A stretch of DNA of 64,000 nucleotides from Mycolicibacterium sphagni (GTDB lineage: Bacteria; Actinomycetota; Actinomycetes; Mycobacteriales; Mycobacteriaceae), in NCBI RefSeq assembly GCF_013337765.1, contig NZ_VBSB01000036.1, forward strand, positions 1-64,000, in the 5' to 3' direction. Of this stretch, positions 50,338-58,684 are shown piece by piece; the first letter of the stretch is position 1; every line of letters begins with the position of its first letter. The notes beneath the pieces were generated by a model. It ran no database searches. It had not been told where the DNA came from and saw nothing but the letters and a program-made list of their open reading frames with translations. A program made the translations under genes and the position numbers.

Positions 50338-51155
50338 CAGTGAAAGGCTTCCTCGCCTTCCAATTTGGTGCGGTGCAGCAACCGTCCGGATGCCGGATCG
50401 TAGGGCGTGGCGCGGTGCATGGTACCGGTGTTGTCCCAGATGACCAGGTCGCCCACTGACCAGGTGTGCCGGTAGACGAACTCCGGCCGGGTAGCCCAAT
50501 CACGCAAGCGGACAAGGAGTTCGATGCTACGCCTGAAGTCCATATCCACCACGTGACGCGCCGTGCATCCCAGGACCAGCGACTTGCGTCCGGAGCGGTG
50601 ATTCCACACCAGCGGCAGCTCGCGATCGCCGATCGCCATCATCGTCCGCAGCGTCTTGAAGCTCGGTTCGGGCTCATAGTAGAAAAGCGTGTTCCACGCC
50701 GAGTGCATCACTCGCAGTGCTTCGAGCGCCTGCTTGTCGGCATCGTCGAGCGCATCGTAGGCGGCATAGGTATTGGCGAATTCGGTATCACCGCTGCCGT
50801 CCGGGCACACGACCTTGCTGGACAACAGCGACGCGCGGATCGGCACATCATTCATGGTCCCGTCGATGTGCCAGTACAGCGAGCCCTTCAGGTAATCGGC
50901 GAGCTCATTGATGTTCGTGTCCAGCGTGACGGAGTAGACCTGCTCACCGGTGCGCTCTGGGGCGAATGTGCCTAATGTCCTGGTGAATTCGACCTGCTCG
51001 TCGTCGCTGAAGCCGATCTGCGGGAAGACCAGCACACCACGCCGTTCCAGCAGCTCGCGCAGCGCTTCGGAGTGCACGCCGCTGAGTAATTCAGCCTTGG
51101 TCGCTCGGACTTCGGAGGCGAAATTGGGTTTGATGTCGACGACCGACAGCGTCAT
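50337..51155 (-). CDS. TauD/TfdA-family Fe(II)/2-oxoglutarate dioxygenase
   Basis: 272 residues. WHIDGTMND gives the HxD, GTMHRATPY the distal His and GRLLHRTKL the Arg that binds 2-oxoglutarate. Family members hydroxylate taurine, alkyl sulfates, 2,4-D and other acids. ATG at 51155 or GTG at 51161; neither has a ribosome-binding site, so the mRNA may be leaderless. An operator-like palindrome starts five bases upstream. First gene of the operon that continues with an LLM enzyme and a sulfotransferase. Confidence 0.86.
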   Translation of the reverse strand: MTLSVVDIKPNFASEVRATKAELLSGVHSEALRELLERRGVLVFPQIGFSDDEQVEFTRTLGTFAPERTGEQVYSVTLDTNINELADYLKGSLYWHIDGTMNDVPIRASLLSSKVVCPDGSGDTEFANTYAAYDALDDADKQALEALRVMHSAWNTLFYYEPEPSFKTLRTMMAIGDRELPLVWNHRSGRKSLVLGCTARHVVDMDFRRSIELLVRLRDWATRPEFVYRHTWSVGDLVIWDNTGTMHRATPYDPASGRLLHRTKLEGEEAFH

Positions 51156-51165
51156 TGCCACGCGC

Positions 51166-51189
51166 TAACTATACCCGAGCGTAAAGTTA
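51166..51189. promoter_or_regulatory. 24-base imperfect palindrome upstream of the TauD gene
   Basis: TAACTATACCCG (51166-51177) and AGCGTAAAGTTA (51178-51189) are near-mirror halves. The minus-strand core TTTACGCTCGGGT recurs as TTTACGTTCGCGT at 51848-51860, just before the TetR gene, so TetR 51197 probably binds both places. It sits between the TetR stop and the TauD start. Confidence 0.6.
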
Positions 51190-51196
51190 AGCTGAA

Positions 51197-51838
51197 CTAT
51201 CTGGGCAACACGCCCTGCAGGAAGAGGTCCACCGCGTGCAGCAGCCGGCGCTGCTCCTCCTTGCGACTGCGATAGAGACCGAAGTCGGCCAGCCGGGCGG
51301 GCAAGACCTCGACCATGGCCAGGAAGTGCTCGGCGGCCAACTCGATGTCGGCGACCTCGATGGCGCCGGCCTCGACGTGGCGGGCGAGAAGATTCATCAC
51401 CTGCTGCTGGCGGCTCGCCCAGCCGAGTGACTCTGCGGACAGGCCGAATTCAGGAAACCGATGCGCTTCGTTTCGCGCGATCTTATGCAGCTGGACGATG
51501 TCGGGGTTCAGTGCTTGGCGGAGCGCTCCCTCGCCGACGGCCACCAGTGCGGTACGCAGATCTTCGTCCTCGGGGGCATTGGGGGTGTCGACCTGCACGG
51601 CCCGGCTGAACGCCCACGGGATGACGTCGAGAAAGACTGCGCGCTTATCGGGATACCGGGCATACAAGGTGGGTTTGGTGATCCCGGCGGCGTCGGCGAT
51701 CGCGACCATAGTCGTCGCGTCGTAGCCGTTCGCCAGGAAGGTCTTCACCGCTGCTTCTCGCAGCCGTTGGTGCAGTGCTGCAGCCTCGGCCTGAGTGGGC
51801 CGACCGCCCCGACGCTCTGGAGACGCTGCCTGTGCCAT
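51197..51838 (-). CDS. TetR-family transcriptional regulator
   Basis: 213 residues. LREAAVKTFLANGYDATTMVAIADAAGITKPTLYARYPDKRAVF at about 26-69 is the DNA-binding domain; a C-terminal TetR_C domain of AefR/AcrR type follows. It lies upstream of the TauD operon on the same strand and probably represses it and itself through the TTTACG-type sites. The 84-base gap to the plus-strand SnoaL gene may also be under its control. Confidence 0.87.
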   Translation of the reverse strand: MAQAASPERRGGRPTQAEAAALHQRLREAAVKTFLANGYDATTMVAIADAAGITKPTLYARYPDKRAVFLDVIPWAFSRAVQVDTPNAPEDEDLRTALVAVGEGALRQALNPDIVQLHKIARNEAHRFPEFGLSAESLGWASRQQQVMNLLARHVEAGAIEVADIELAAEHFLAMVEVLPARLADFGLYRSRKEEQRRLLHAVDLFLQGVLPR

Positions 51839-51847
51839 TCGCGAGAG

Positions 51848-51860
51848 TTTACGTTCGCGT
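51848..51860 (+). promoter_or_regulatory. TTTACGTTCGCGT, second copy of the TetR operator core
   Basis: Matches 11 of 13 bases of the core in the TauD operator (TTTACGCTCGGGT) and lies ten bases before the TetR start. Supports autoregulation. Confidence 0.45.
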
Positions 51861-51922
51861 GGCTATCACATCAGGTGCGGCTGCATCAGTCGGCCACTCG
51901 CGCGCGGCGCTTTCGTTAGCCT

Positions 51923-52429
51923 GTGCCGGTGGCCGAACAAGATTCGTGGGCTGACGTCGAAGCCATCAAACAACTCAAGGCGCGCTATTGCCGCCTGCTG
52001 GACACCAAGGACTGGGCCCGCTGGCGGGAGATCTTCACCGACGACTTCGTCAGCGACACCAGCCCGTCCGGCGGAGTGGTCATCGCTGGCGCCGACGAAT
52101 TCGTTGCGTTTCTCCAGTCGACCCTCGGCAAGCCCTCACAGCCCACGGTGCATCAGGTACATACCCCGGAGATCGAGCTGACGTCGCCGACCACCGCGAC
52201 GGGCATCTGGGCTCTCAACGACATTGTGCGACTGGCCCCCGGGGTCAACCTCGCGGGCTACGGCCACTACCACGAGACCTATCAGAAGACCGGTGGTCAG
52301 TGGCGGATCAAGACGTCCACACTGACCCGGCTACGCGAAGACGTATTCAATCCCTTTTTCTCCCTGAGGATTTCACCACGGCTGCGGGACTCCGCAGCGC
52401 GGCTGGCACGGAAACGAGGCATGGTTTGA
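51923..52429 (+). CDS. SnoaL-like (NTF2-fold) protein
   Basis: 168 residues from GTG 51923 (a second GTG at 51929 is possible). DVEAIKQLKARYCRLLDTKDWARWREIFTDDFVSD is the SnoaL_4 N-helix pattern, and GYGHYHETYQKTGGQWRIKTSTLTRL the final strands. First gene of the plus-strand operon with an epimerase, SDR and APH-type kinase; its stop overlaps the epimerase start. Possibly an isomerase/dehydratase or binding protein for a CoA intermediate. Confidence 0.78.
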   Translation: MPVAEQDSWADVEAIKQLKARYCRLLDTKDWARWREIFTDDFVSDTSPSGGVVIAGADEFVAFLQSTLGKPSQPTVHQVHTPEIELTSPTTATGIWALNDIVRLAPGVNLAGYGHYHETYQKTGGQWRIKTSTLTRLREDVFNPFFSLRISPRLRDSAARLARKRGMV

Positions 52430-53544
52430 TGACGGAACACACAGTCTTGGTCACCGGGGCGTTCGGCCAGGTCGGGTCACGCTGTGCCGAGATCCTGCTC
52501 CAACGCGGGCACACCGTCATCGCCACCGACCTGAAGACACCGGCGACAGAGGCCGTCGCGGCGCGACTGGCTGCCGCCGGGCACCCAGGGACGCTGCAGA
52601 CGGTATACGCCGACTTGCTCGACCCCGACGCCGTTGGCCGGCTGGTCGGCGAGCACCCACCCAGCGCGATCGTGCATCTGGCGGCGATGATTGCGCCGGC
52701 GTCGTATCGCAATCCGAAGCTGGCCCGCCGGATCAACGTCGGCGGCACCGCGACCCTCGTCCAGGCGGCCGCCGCATTGTCCGAGCCGCCGATCGTGCTG
52801 CTGGCATCCAGTGCCTCGGTGTACGGCTCGCGCAATCCCCATCGCCACCCCGAGCTGATCACTCCCCAGACAGCGGTGAATCCGATTGACCAGTACGGCG
52901 AGGACAAGGTGCTCGCCGAAAAGGCGATCACCGACAGCGGGCTGCCGTACGCGATGCTGCGCCTGGCCGGCGTCATCTCCCCCGACGCCGCGGGCAGTAT
53001 GAACGGCGATTATCTGGTGCTGATGCGGGCGACCCCGGGCGACAATCGCTTACACACCGTCGATGCGCGAGATGTCGGGCTGGCCTTCGCCAACGGTGTC
53101 GAGCGCGCCAAGGCCATCGCGGGCAAGGTGCTGCTGATCGGCGGGGACGAATCCCACGTACACACCCACCGCGATGTCGAGGACGACATGATGTCGGCGA
53201 TGGGACTGGGCCGCCTCGGCCCGACGGCCAGCCTTCCCGGCGACCCCGACGACGACCGGGGCTGGAGCTTCACCGGCTGGTACGACACGACGGAATCCCA
53301 AGCGCTGCTTGATTTTCAACAGCACGGCTGGCCGGAGACGGTCGAGTGGGTGGCCGGGTCGCAGAACGGCGCACTGCGGAGCGTGCTCGGGCTGGCGGGA
53401 CCATTTATCAGGCCTGCGATGCGGCTGGCGCTGGCTGCCCAGCGGCGCCATGAAGGCCGTGGTCAGTATGCGGATCCGTGGACCTTCATCGCGGGCAAGT
53501 ACAGCCCCGAGGTCTTGGCAGGCGCTGCCGACCGCCAGCCGTAG
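52429..53544 (+). CDS. NAD-dependent epimerase/dehydratase (extended SDR)
   Basis: 371 residues. VLVTGAFGQVGSRCAEIL is the extended-SDR nucleotide motif (TGxxGxxG), HLAAM the second, the catalytic Ser lies in LLASSASVYGSRNP, and the later DQYGEDKVLAEKAI contains the Tyr-x3-Lys (YGEDK). The C-terminal region from about 290 on is unusual for sugar epimerases. The ATG at 52429 overlaps the SnoaL stop (TGATG). May act as a dehydrogenase of a hydroxyacid or sterol-like alcohol rather than on a nucleotide sugar. Confidence 0.84.
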   Translation: MTEHTVLVTGAFGQVGSRCAEILLQRGHTVIATDLKTPATEAVAARLAAAGHPGTLQTVYADLLDPDAVGRLVGEHPPSAIVHLAAMIAPASYRNPKLARRINVGGTATLVQAAAALSEPPIVLLASSASVYGSRNPHRHPELITPQTAVNPIDQYGEDKVLAEKAITDSGLPYAMLRLAGVISPDAAGSMNGDYLVLMRATPGDNRLHTVDARDVGLAFANGVERAKAIAGKVLLIGGDESHVHTHRDVEDDMMSAMGLGRLGPTASLPGDPDDDRGWSFTGWYDTTESQALLDFQQHGWPETVEWVAGSQNGALRSVLGLAGPFIRPAMRLALAAQRRHEGRGQYADPWTFIAGKYSPEVLAGAADRQP

Positions 53545-53578
53545 GGCTCACATTTCGAGTATCGAGGAAGGAGCCGAC

Positions 53579-54364
53579 GTGGCAGGACGGTGCGCGGGCA
53601 AGGTGGCATTGGTGACGGGCAGCAGCCGTGGCCTCGGCAAGGCGATCGCACAGCTACTCGCCGGCGAAGGGGCCACGGTGGTGCTGACGGCCCGCACCTC
53701 CCAACCGGATCCGAAGTACGACGGCTCCCTGGTGCAGACGCGAGAGGAGATCGCCGATACCGGCGGCAGGGCGATCGCCATCGCGGCGGACCTGTCCAGC
53801 GCCGAAGACCGCGAGTGGTTGTTCGCCGAGGCCATTGCGCAGGTCGGCTCTCCGGACATCGTGGTCAACAACGCCGCGGTGACGTTCCTGCGTCCCCTGG
53901 ACGGCTTTCCGGAACGGCGGATGAAGCTGATGTTGGAGATGCACGTGGTCGCTCCGCTGCACCTGACTCAGCTCGCCATTCCCGCCATGCGGGAGCGTGG
54001 CCGCGGGTGGGTGCTCAACCTGACGTCGGTCGGTGGGGATCTGCCGCCGGGTCCGCCGTTCTCCGAGTTCGACCGCACCGCCGGTTTCGGGATCTACGGC
54101 ACGGTCAAGGCGGCGATGAATCGGATGACGAAAAGCCTTGCCGCCGAACTGTATGACGACGGCATCGCGGTCAACGCTGCCGCACCGACCAACCCGGTGG
54201 CCACCCCCGGCGCCGGCACCCTGGACTTGGCCAAGACCGACACCGAGGACATTGAACTGATCACCCGAACCGCGCTGGAGTTGTGCACCGGCGACCCGGC
54301 GACGTTGACCGGCCGGATCGCGCACACGCAGGCGTTCCTGCGCGAGATCGGCGCGCTGCACTGA
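53579..54364 (+). CDS. Short-chain dehydrogenase/reductase
   Basis: 261 residues. VALVTGSSRGLGKAIAQLLA binds the cofactor, VNNAAVTFL is the NNAG variant, NLTSVGGD holds the Ser and FGIYGTVKAAM the Tyr-x3-Lys. GTG start at 53579 behind GGAAGGAG. A 15-residue insertion rich in Pro/Gly (GDLPPGPPFSEFDRTAG) precedes the Tyr. It precedes the APH kinase with overlapping ends and may form the hydroxyl group that the kinase phosphorylates. Confidence 0.86.
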   Translation: MAGRCAGKVALVTGSSRGLGKAIAQLLAGEGATVVLTARTSQPDPKYDGSLVQTREEIADTGGRAIAIAADLSSAEDREWLFAEAIAQVGSPDIVVNNAAVTFLRPLDGFPERRMKLMLEMHVVAPLHLTQLAIPAMRERGRGWVLNLTSVGGDLPPGPPFSEFDRTAGFGIYGTVKAAMNRMTKSLAAELYDDGIAVNAAAPTNPVATPGAGTLDLAKTDTEDIELITRTALELCTGDPATLTGRIAHTQAFLREIGALH

Positions 54365-55326
54365 CCACCGAGCTCCTCGACGACCTCCAACACCGGCTTG
54401 CCCCGAGGGGTATTTCGGGTCTGCGACCGTTGGCCGGCGGGGCATCCAGCCTCACGTTCGCCGGCGATCACGACGGACGCCGCGTCGTGGTGAAGGTCGC
54501 CCCGCCCGGCCTGGCGCCCATCGCGCATCGCGATGTACTCCGGCAGGCCCGCATCGTGCGAGCCCTGGCGGGAACCGCGGTCCCGGTGCCGGACATTCTC
54601 TTCGACGATGCCGGCGAACCACCGGATGTCCCACCGCTGTTCGTGATGTCATTCTCCGACGGGACATCTGTGGAGCCGCTGTTCGACGCCGACGAGGCGG
54701 GGCCGGCGGACATGGTCGCCGAGCGCTTCCGGCATGCCGCCCGGGCGATGGCCGCGCTGCACCGGCTGTCCCCCGCTGACCTCGGTCTGGCCGACGAGCC
54801 GGTCGTCGCGCCAGCCGCCGAGGTCGACAAGTGGTGTCGCACTTTGGAAACAGTCGACCCCGCCCTCGCACCCGGCTGGGAGGAGGTCGCCGACACTCTG
54901 CGCGATTCCACCCCGTCCGCGATCGCACCGGCGATCGTGCACGGCGACTTCCGGTTGGGCAACCTGCTGTCCGGCGAACGCAGTGTCACCGCCGTCATCG
55001 ACTGGGAAATCTGGTCGGTCGGCGACCCTCGCGTCGACGCAGGCTGGTTCTTCATCAACTCCGACCCGGACACCTACGACCGGATCACGCCCTACCGGGG
55101 CACGACGCCACCGGTGAGCGATCTCATCGACGACTACCGGACGGCATTGGGGCGCCGAGTATCACGCCTGGACTGGTTCCAGGCACTGGCCTGCTTCAAG
55201 TCCACCGCGACGTGGTCGCTGATCGTCAAACACAATCGGCGCCGGCCGACCCCCGACCCGAGCGTGGAGGCGATGGCCGCCAGGTTGCCGGCCCTGCTCG
55301 CCACAGCGCGCGAATACCTGAGCTAG
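54361..55326 (+). CDS. APH-type phosphotransferase, ACAD10/11 N-domain-like kinase
   Basis: About 321 residues. IVHGDFRLGNLL is the catalytic loop (HxD...N) and VIDWEIWSVGDPRVDAGW the metal-binding Asp segment, both very close to the kinase domain of ACAD10/ACAD11 and to LvaA of the levulinate pathway as I recall them. Those enzymes phosphorylate the 4-hydroxyl of 4-hydroxyacyl-CoA. No ATG or GTG fits: CTG at 54361 would give a four-base CTGA overlap with the SDR stop, while GTG at 54283 would overlap it by 82 bases. I list CTG. The end meets the acyl-CoA dehydrogenase stop. Confidence 0.83.
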   Translation: MTTELLDDLQHRLAPRGISGLRPLAGGASSLTFAGDHDGRRVVVKVAPPGLAPIAHRDVLRQARIVRALAGTAVPVPDILFDDAGEPPDVPPLFVMSFSDGTSVEPLFDADEAGPADMVAERFRHAARAMAALHRLSPADLGLADEPVVAPAAEVDKWCRTLETVDPALAPGWEEVADTLRDSTPSAIAPAIVHGDFRLGNLLSGERSVTAVIDWEIWSVGDPRVDAGWFFINSDPDTYDRITPYRGTTPPVSDLIDDYRTALGRRVSRLDWFQALACFKSTATWSLIVKHNRRRPTPDPSVEAMAARLPALLATAREYLS

Positions 55327-56621
55327 CCGCGCGGGATACCGGCGAGCTTGTCGGCGAACTTCTCCTCGGCGGCCTGTCGCAACCGCAGAAGGTGTTCGGA
55401 GGGAAACAGATCCGGCGCCGGCTCGCGATCGCCCAGCAGCAGCCGGGCGAGGGTGACTTTGTGGACCTCGGTGGGGCCGTCGGCGAGACCGAGAACGAAC
55501 GATTCGACCAGGTGTTGCACGAACGGCATTTCGTGGGTGACACCCAGCGACCCGTGAATCTGGAGCGCGCGGGCCGACACATCGTGGAGCACCTTCTGCA
55601 TCATCGCCTTCACCGCTGAGATGTCGGCGCGCACTGCCTTGTAGTCGTTGTGCTGGTCGATCTTCCATGCTGTCTGCAAGGTCAGCAGACGGAATGCCTC
55701 GATCTCCATCCACGAGTCGGCGATCATCTCCTGCACCAGCTGCTTGCGGGACAGCGACTCGCCCTGCGTGTAGCGGGACACTGCGCGCTCGCACATCATG
55801 TCGTAGATCCGGCGGACCAGTCCCACGGTGCGCATCGCATGGTGGATGCGGCCGCCGCCCAACCGGGTCTGCGCCACCACGAAGGCACCGCCGCGCGGAC
55901 CGAGCATGTGATCGGCTGGCACGCGCACGTTTTCGTAGCGGACGTAGCCTTCCCGCCCGCCGCCGACAGGTTGGTAGCCGAGGCCGACGTCGCGCAACAC
56001 GTTGATGCCGGGTGTCTCGCCGGGGACCACGAACATCGAGTGCCGGTTGTACGGCGGCGCGTCGGGATCAGTCACCGCCATCACGATCAGGAACGACGCC
56101 ATCGACGCGAACGAGGAGAACCACTTCTCCCCGTTGATGATCCAGTGGTCGTCCCCGTCGGAAACTGCCGTCGTGGTGAACACCTTGGGGTCGGCGCCTC
56201 CCTGCGGCTCCGTCATCGAAAAGCAGGAGATGATGCGGTTGTCCAGCAGCGGCTCGAGGTAGCGCGACTTGAGCTCCGGCGTGCCGTAGTGTGCCAGGAT
56301 CTCGCTGTTGCCTGAATCCGGTGCCTGCGAACCGAATACGATCGGTGCGCACTCCGAACGCCCAAGGATCTCGTTGAGCAGCGCCAGCTTCACCTGGCCG
56401 TAGCCCGGGCCACCGAGGTGCGGCCCAAGATGAGTGGCCCACAGCCCGCGCTCCTTGACGATCTCCTGCAGCGGCGGAATCAACGCCTGGCGCACCGGAT
56501 CGTTGAGGTCATGGGATTCCTTGACGATCAGGTCGATCGGTTCGCATTCCGAGCGCACGAAGTCATCGACCCACTTCAGCTGATCCGCCCATTCCGGGTC
56601 GGTGGAGAAATCCCAAGACAT
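55323..56621 (-). CDS. Acyl-CoA dehydrogenase, ACAD10/11-like
   Basis: 432 residues. FSMTEPQGGADPKV and WIINGEKWFSSFAS are the flavin-binding segments; QTRLGGGRIHHAMRTVG, IYDMMCERA and LADGPTEVH track ACAD11 closely. In ACAD10/11 systems the dehydrogenase domain converts 4-phosphoacyl-CoA, made by an APH kinase, into an enoyl-CoA for beta-oxidation. The matching kinase gene ends in the same CTAG tetranucleotide on the other strand. ATG at 56621 with GGGA upstream. Third gene after thiolase and crotonase. Function by analogy. Confidence 0.86.
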   Translation of the reverse strand: MSWDFSTDPEWADQLKWVDDFVRSECEPIDLIVKESHDLNDPVRQALIPPLQEIVKERGLWATHLGPHLGGPGYGQVKLALLNEILGRSECAPIVFGSQAPDSGNSEILAHYGTPELKSRYLEPLLDNRIISCFSMTEPQGGADPKVFTTTAVSDGDDHWIINGEKWFSSFASMASFLIVMAVTDPDAPPYNRHSMFVVPGETPGINVLRDVGLGYQPVGGGREGYVRYENVRVPADHMLGPRGGAFVVAQTRLGGGRIHHAMRTVGLVRRIYDMMCERAVSRYTQGESLSRKQLVQEMIADSWMEIEAFRLLTLQTAWKIDQHNDYKAVRADISAVKAMMQKVLHDVSARALQIHGSLGVTHEMPFVQHLVESFVLGLADGPTEVHKVTLARLLLGDREPAPDLFPSEHLLRLRQAAEEKFADKLAGIPRG

Positions 56622-56643
56622 GTGTTGCGTCCCTTCGCCGTAC

Positions 56644-57417
56644 TCAAGACCAGGTGGATCGACGAGCGGCCGCATCATCGGTCGCGTGGCTGAGCACCTG
56701 ATTGCGGTTCTCCAGCTCCAGCGCCGGGCCAAGGCCACCCGCGCCGATGTTGACCTGCAGCGCCCGTTTCGTCAGCTGGACGCCGAGCGGTGCCAAGTCG
56801 GCTACGCCATTGGCGATCTCGATCGCCCGCTCCAGGAGTTGCTCGGGCTCGACCAGCTGGCTCACCAGGCCGCGCCGGTCGGCTTCCTCGGCCGAGACAG
56901 TCCGGCCGGTGAGCATCCAGTCGGCGGCAACCCCAGCACCGACGATGCGGGGCAGGTGATAGCTCATCCCCATCTCCGCGCCGGACAGTCCCAGCAGAAT
57001 CGCCGCGTTGCCGAATGTGGCTGCGGTGGAAGCGATCCTGATATCGGCGGCCAAGCTGAGCGCCAGACCGGCACCCACGCACGGTCCGTTGATCGCCGCG
57101 ATCACCGCCTGGGGCAGGTCGGCGAGCGCGCGCACCAGGCCCGCCATCGCCTCCTGAAAGCGCAGCCGGTCGATCGCAGGGGCACTGGCCTCCAGCATGC
57201 CGGGGCCGAAGTTACGGATGTCGATACCCGCGCAGAATCCCCGCCCGGCCCCGGTGAGCACCACCGCGTGCACGTCCACGTCGCTCGCCACCGACGCCAG
57301 CGTCTGCGCGATCTCGTCGCGCATCACCTCGTTGATCGCGTTGAGCTTGTTCGGGCGATTGAGTCGGATCAGCCGGACACCTGCGGCGGGCGTCTCGATC
57401 TCGAGCATCTCGGTCAT
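56644..57417 (-). CDS. Enoyl-CoA hydratase/isomerase family protein
   Basis: 257 residues. LIRLNRPNKLNAINEVMRDEI, GRGFCAGIDIRNFG (first oxyanion loop) and IAAINGPCVGAGLALSLAADIRIASTAATFG (second) are textbook crotonase motifs, followed by GLSGAEMGMSYHLPRIVG. Hydrates or isomerises the enoyl-CoA formed by the neighbouring dehydrogenase. ATG at 57417 shares a base with the thiolase stop; 22 bases to the dehydrogenase start. Same operon. Confidence 0.88.
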   Translation of the reverse strand: MTEMLEIETPAAGVRLIRLNRPNKLNAINEVMRDEIAQTLASVASDVDVHAVVLTGAGRGFCAGIDIRNFGPGMLEASAPAIDRLRFQEAMAGLVRALADLPQAVIAAINGPCVGAGLALSLAADIRIASTAATFGNAAILLGLSGAEMGMSYHLPRIVGAGVAADWMLTGRTVSAEEADRRGLVSQLVEPEQLLERAIEIANGVADLAPLGVQLTKRALQVNIGAGGLGPALELENRNQVLSHATDDAAARRSTWS

Positions 57418-58661
57418 CAGACTCGCTCGATGATCGTCGCGGTGCCCATGCCGCCACCGGTGCACATGGTGACCAAGCCGGTGCTGAGGTCGCGACGCTC
57501 CAGCTCGTCGAGGATGGTGCCGATCAGCATGGCGCCGGTCGCCCCGATCGGGTGCCCCAACGCGATCGCGCCGCCGTTGACATTGACCAGAGCCGGATCC
57601 AGATCGAGATCCCGAATCGTCTTGAGCGGCACGGCGGCGAAGGCCTCGTTGATCTCCCACAGGTCGATATCGCCGCTTGCCATGCCGGCCTTGGCCAGAC
57701 AACGTTCGGCGGCCGGGCCCGGGGCGGTGAGCATGATGATCGGCTCACTGCCGATCGCGGCGGTGGCACGAACGCGTGCGCGCGGAACTGCCCCGTTGGC
57801 CGTCGCCCAGTTGCTGGATGCCACCACCACGACGGCTGCACCGTCGACAACGCCGGAGGAGTTCCCGGCGTGATGAACGTGGTCGATGCGCTCGACCTCG
57901 GGGTAACGGCTCAGGCAGATCTCGTCGAAGCTGAGGTTCTCGCCGTCCACACGCGCCGCACCGGCACGTTCAAAAGCGGGCGGCAACCCGGCCAGCGTGT
58001 CCAACGTCGTTCCCGCCCGGGGGTGTTCATCGCGATCCGCGACGATTTCACCATCGCCGTCGCGCACCGCGATGATCGAGCGGTCGAAGTAGCCGGCCGC
58101 GATCGCCGCGGCCGCGCGTTCTTGGCTCGACACCGCGAACGCATCGACATCGGACCGGCTGAAGCCTTCGATGGAGGCGATCAGGTCTGCTGAAATCCCC
58201 TGTGGCACGGTCGGATAGAGCCGCCGGAAGGCCGGATTGGCGCCGTCGATCGTTGGCGCACCGACGGTGACGTCCCAGCGTGACATCGATTCCACGCCGC
58301 CTGCCACCACCAACTCCTGCTGCCCGCCGGCGATCCCGGCGGCCGCTACGGTGACGGCTTGCTGGCCCGATCCGCAGAACCGGTTGAGCGTCATCCCGGG
58401 CACGGTCAGCGGCCAGCCGGCCAGCAGCAGCGACAGCCGGGCGATGTCATCGCCGTGCTCGCCGGCCATGATCCCGTTGCCGGCGATGACATCGTCGACC
58501 TCAGCCGGATCGAATCCCACCCGGCCGGCCACCGCCGTCAGGCATTGGGCCAACAACTCCTGCGGGTGTACGCCGTGCAGTGCGCCGTTGGCGCGGCCCC
58601 GACCGCGAGGGGTGCGTACGGCGTCGAGGATGAGAGCGTCTCTGATGTTTCGCCCCTTCAT
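57417..58661 (-). CDS. Thiolase (acetyl-CoA acyltransferase)
   Basis: 414 residues. TLNRFCGSGQQAV holds the nucleophilic Cys near residue 95, NVNGGAIALGHPIGATGAM the His loop and CTGGGMGTA the second Cys. ATG at 58661 without a clear ribosome-binding site. It cleaves 3-ketoacyl-CoA with CoA. First gene of the thiolase-crotonase-dehydrogenase operon under the promoter/operator at 58685-58713. Confidence 0.9.
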   Translation of the reverse strand: MKGRNIRDALILDAVRTPRGRGRANGALHGVHPQELLAQCLTAVAGRVGFDPAEVDDVIAGNGIMAGEHGDDIARLSLLLAGWPLTVPGMTLNRFCGSGQQAVTVAAAGIAGGQQELVVAGGVESMSRWDVTVGAPTIDGANPAFRRLYPTVPQGISADLIASIEGFSRSDVDAFAVSSQERAAAAIAAGYFDRSIIAVRDGDGEIVADRDEHPRAGTTLDTLAGLPPAFERAGAARVDGENLSFDEICLSRYPEVERIDHVHHAGNSSGVVDGAAVVVVASSNWATANGAVPRARVRATAAIGSEPIIMLTAPGPAAERCLAKAGMASGDIDLWEINEAFAAVPLKTIRDLDLDPALVNVNGGAIALGHPIGATGAMLIGTILDELERRDLSTGLVTMCTGGGMGTATIIERV

Positions 58662-58684
58662 TGGAATGCGGCTTCGCCAGAAGT

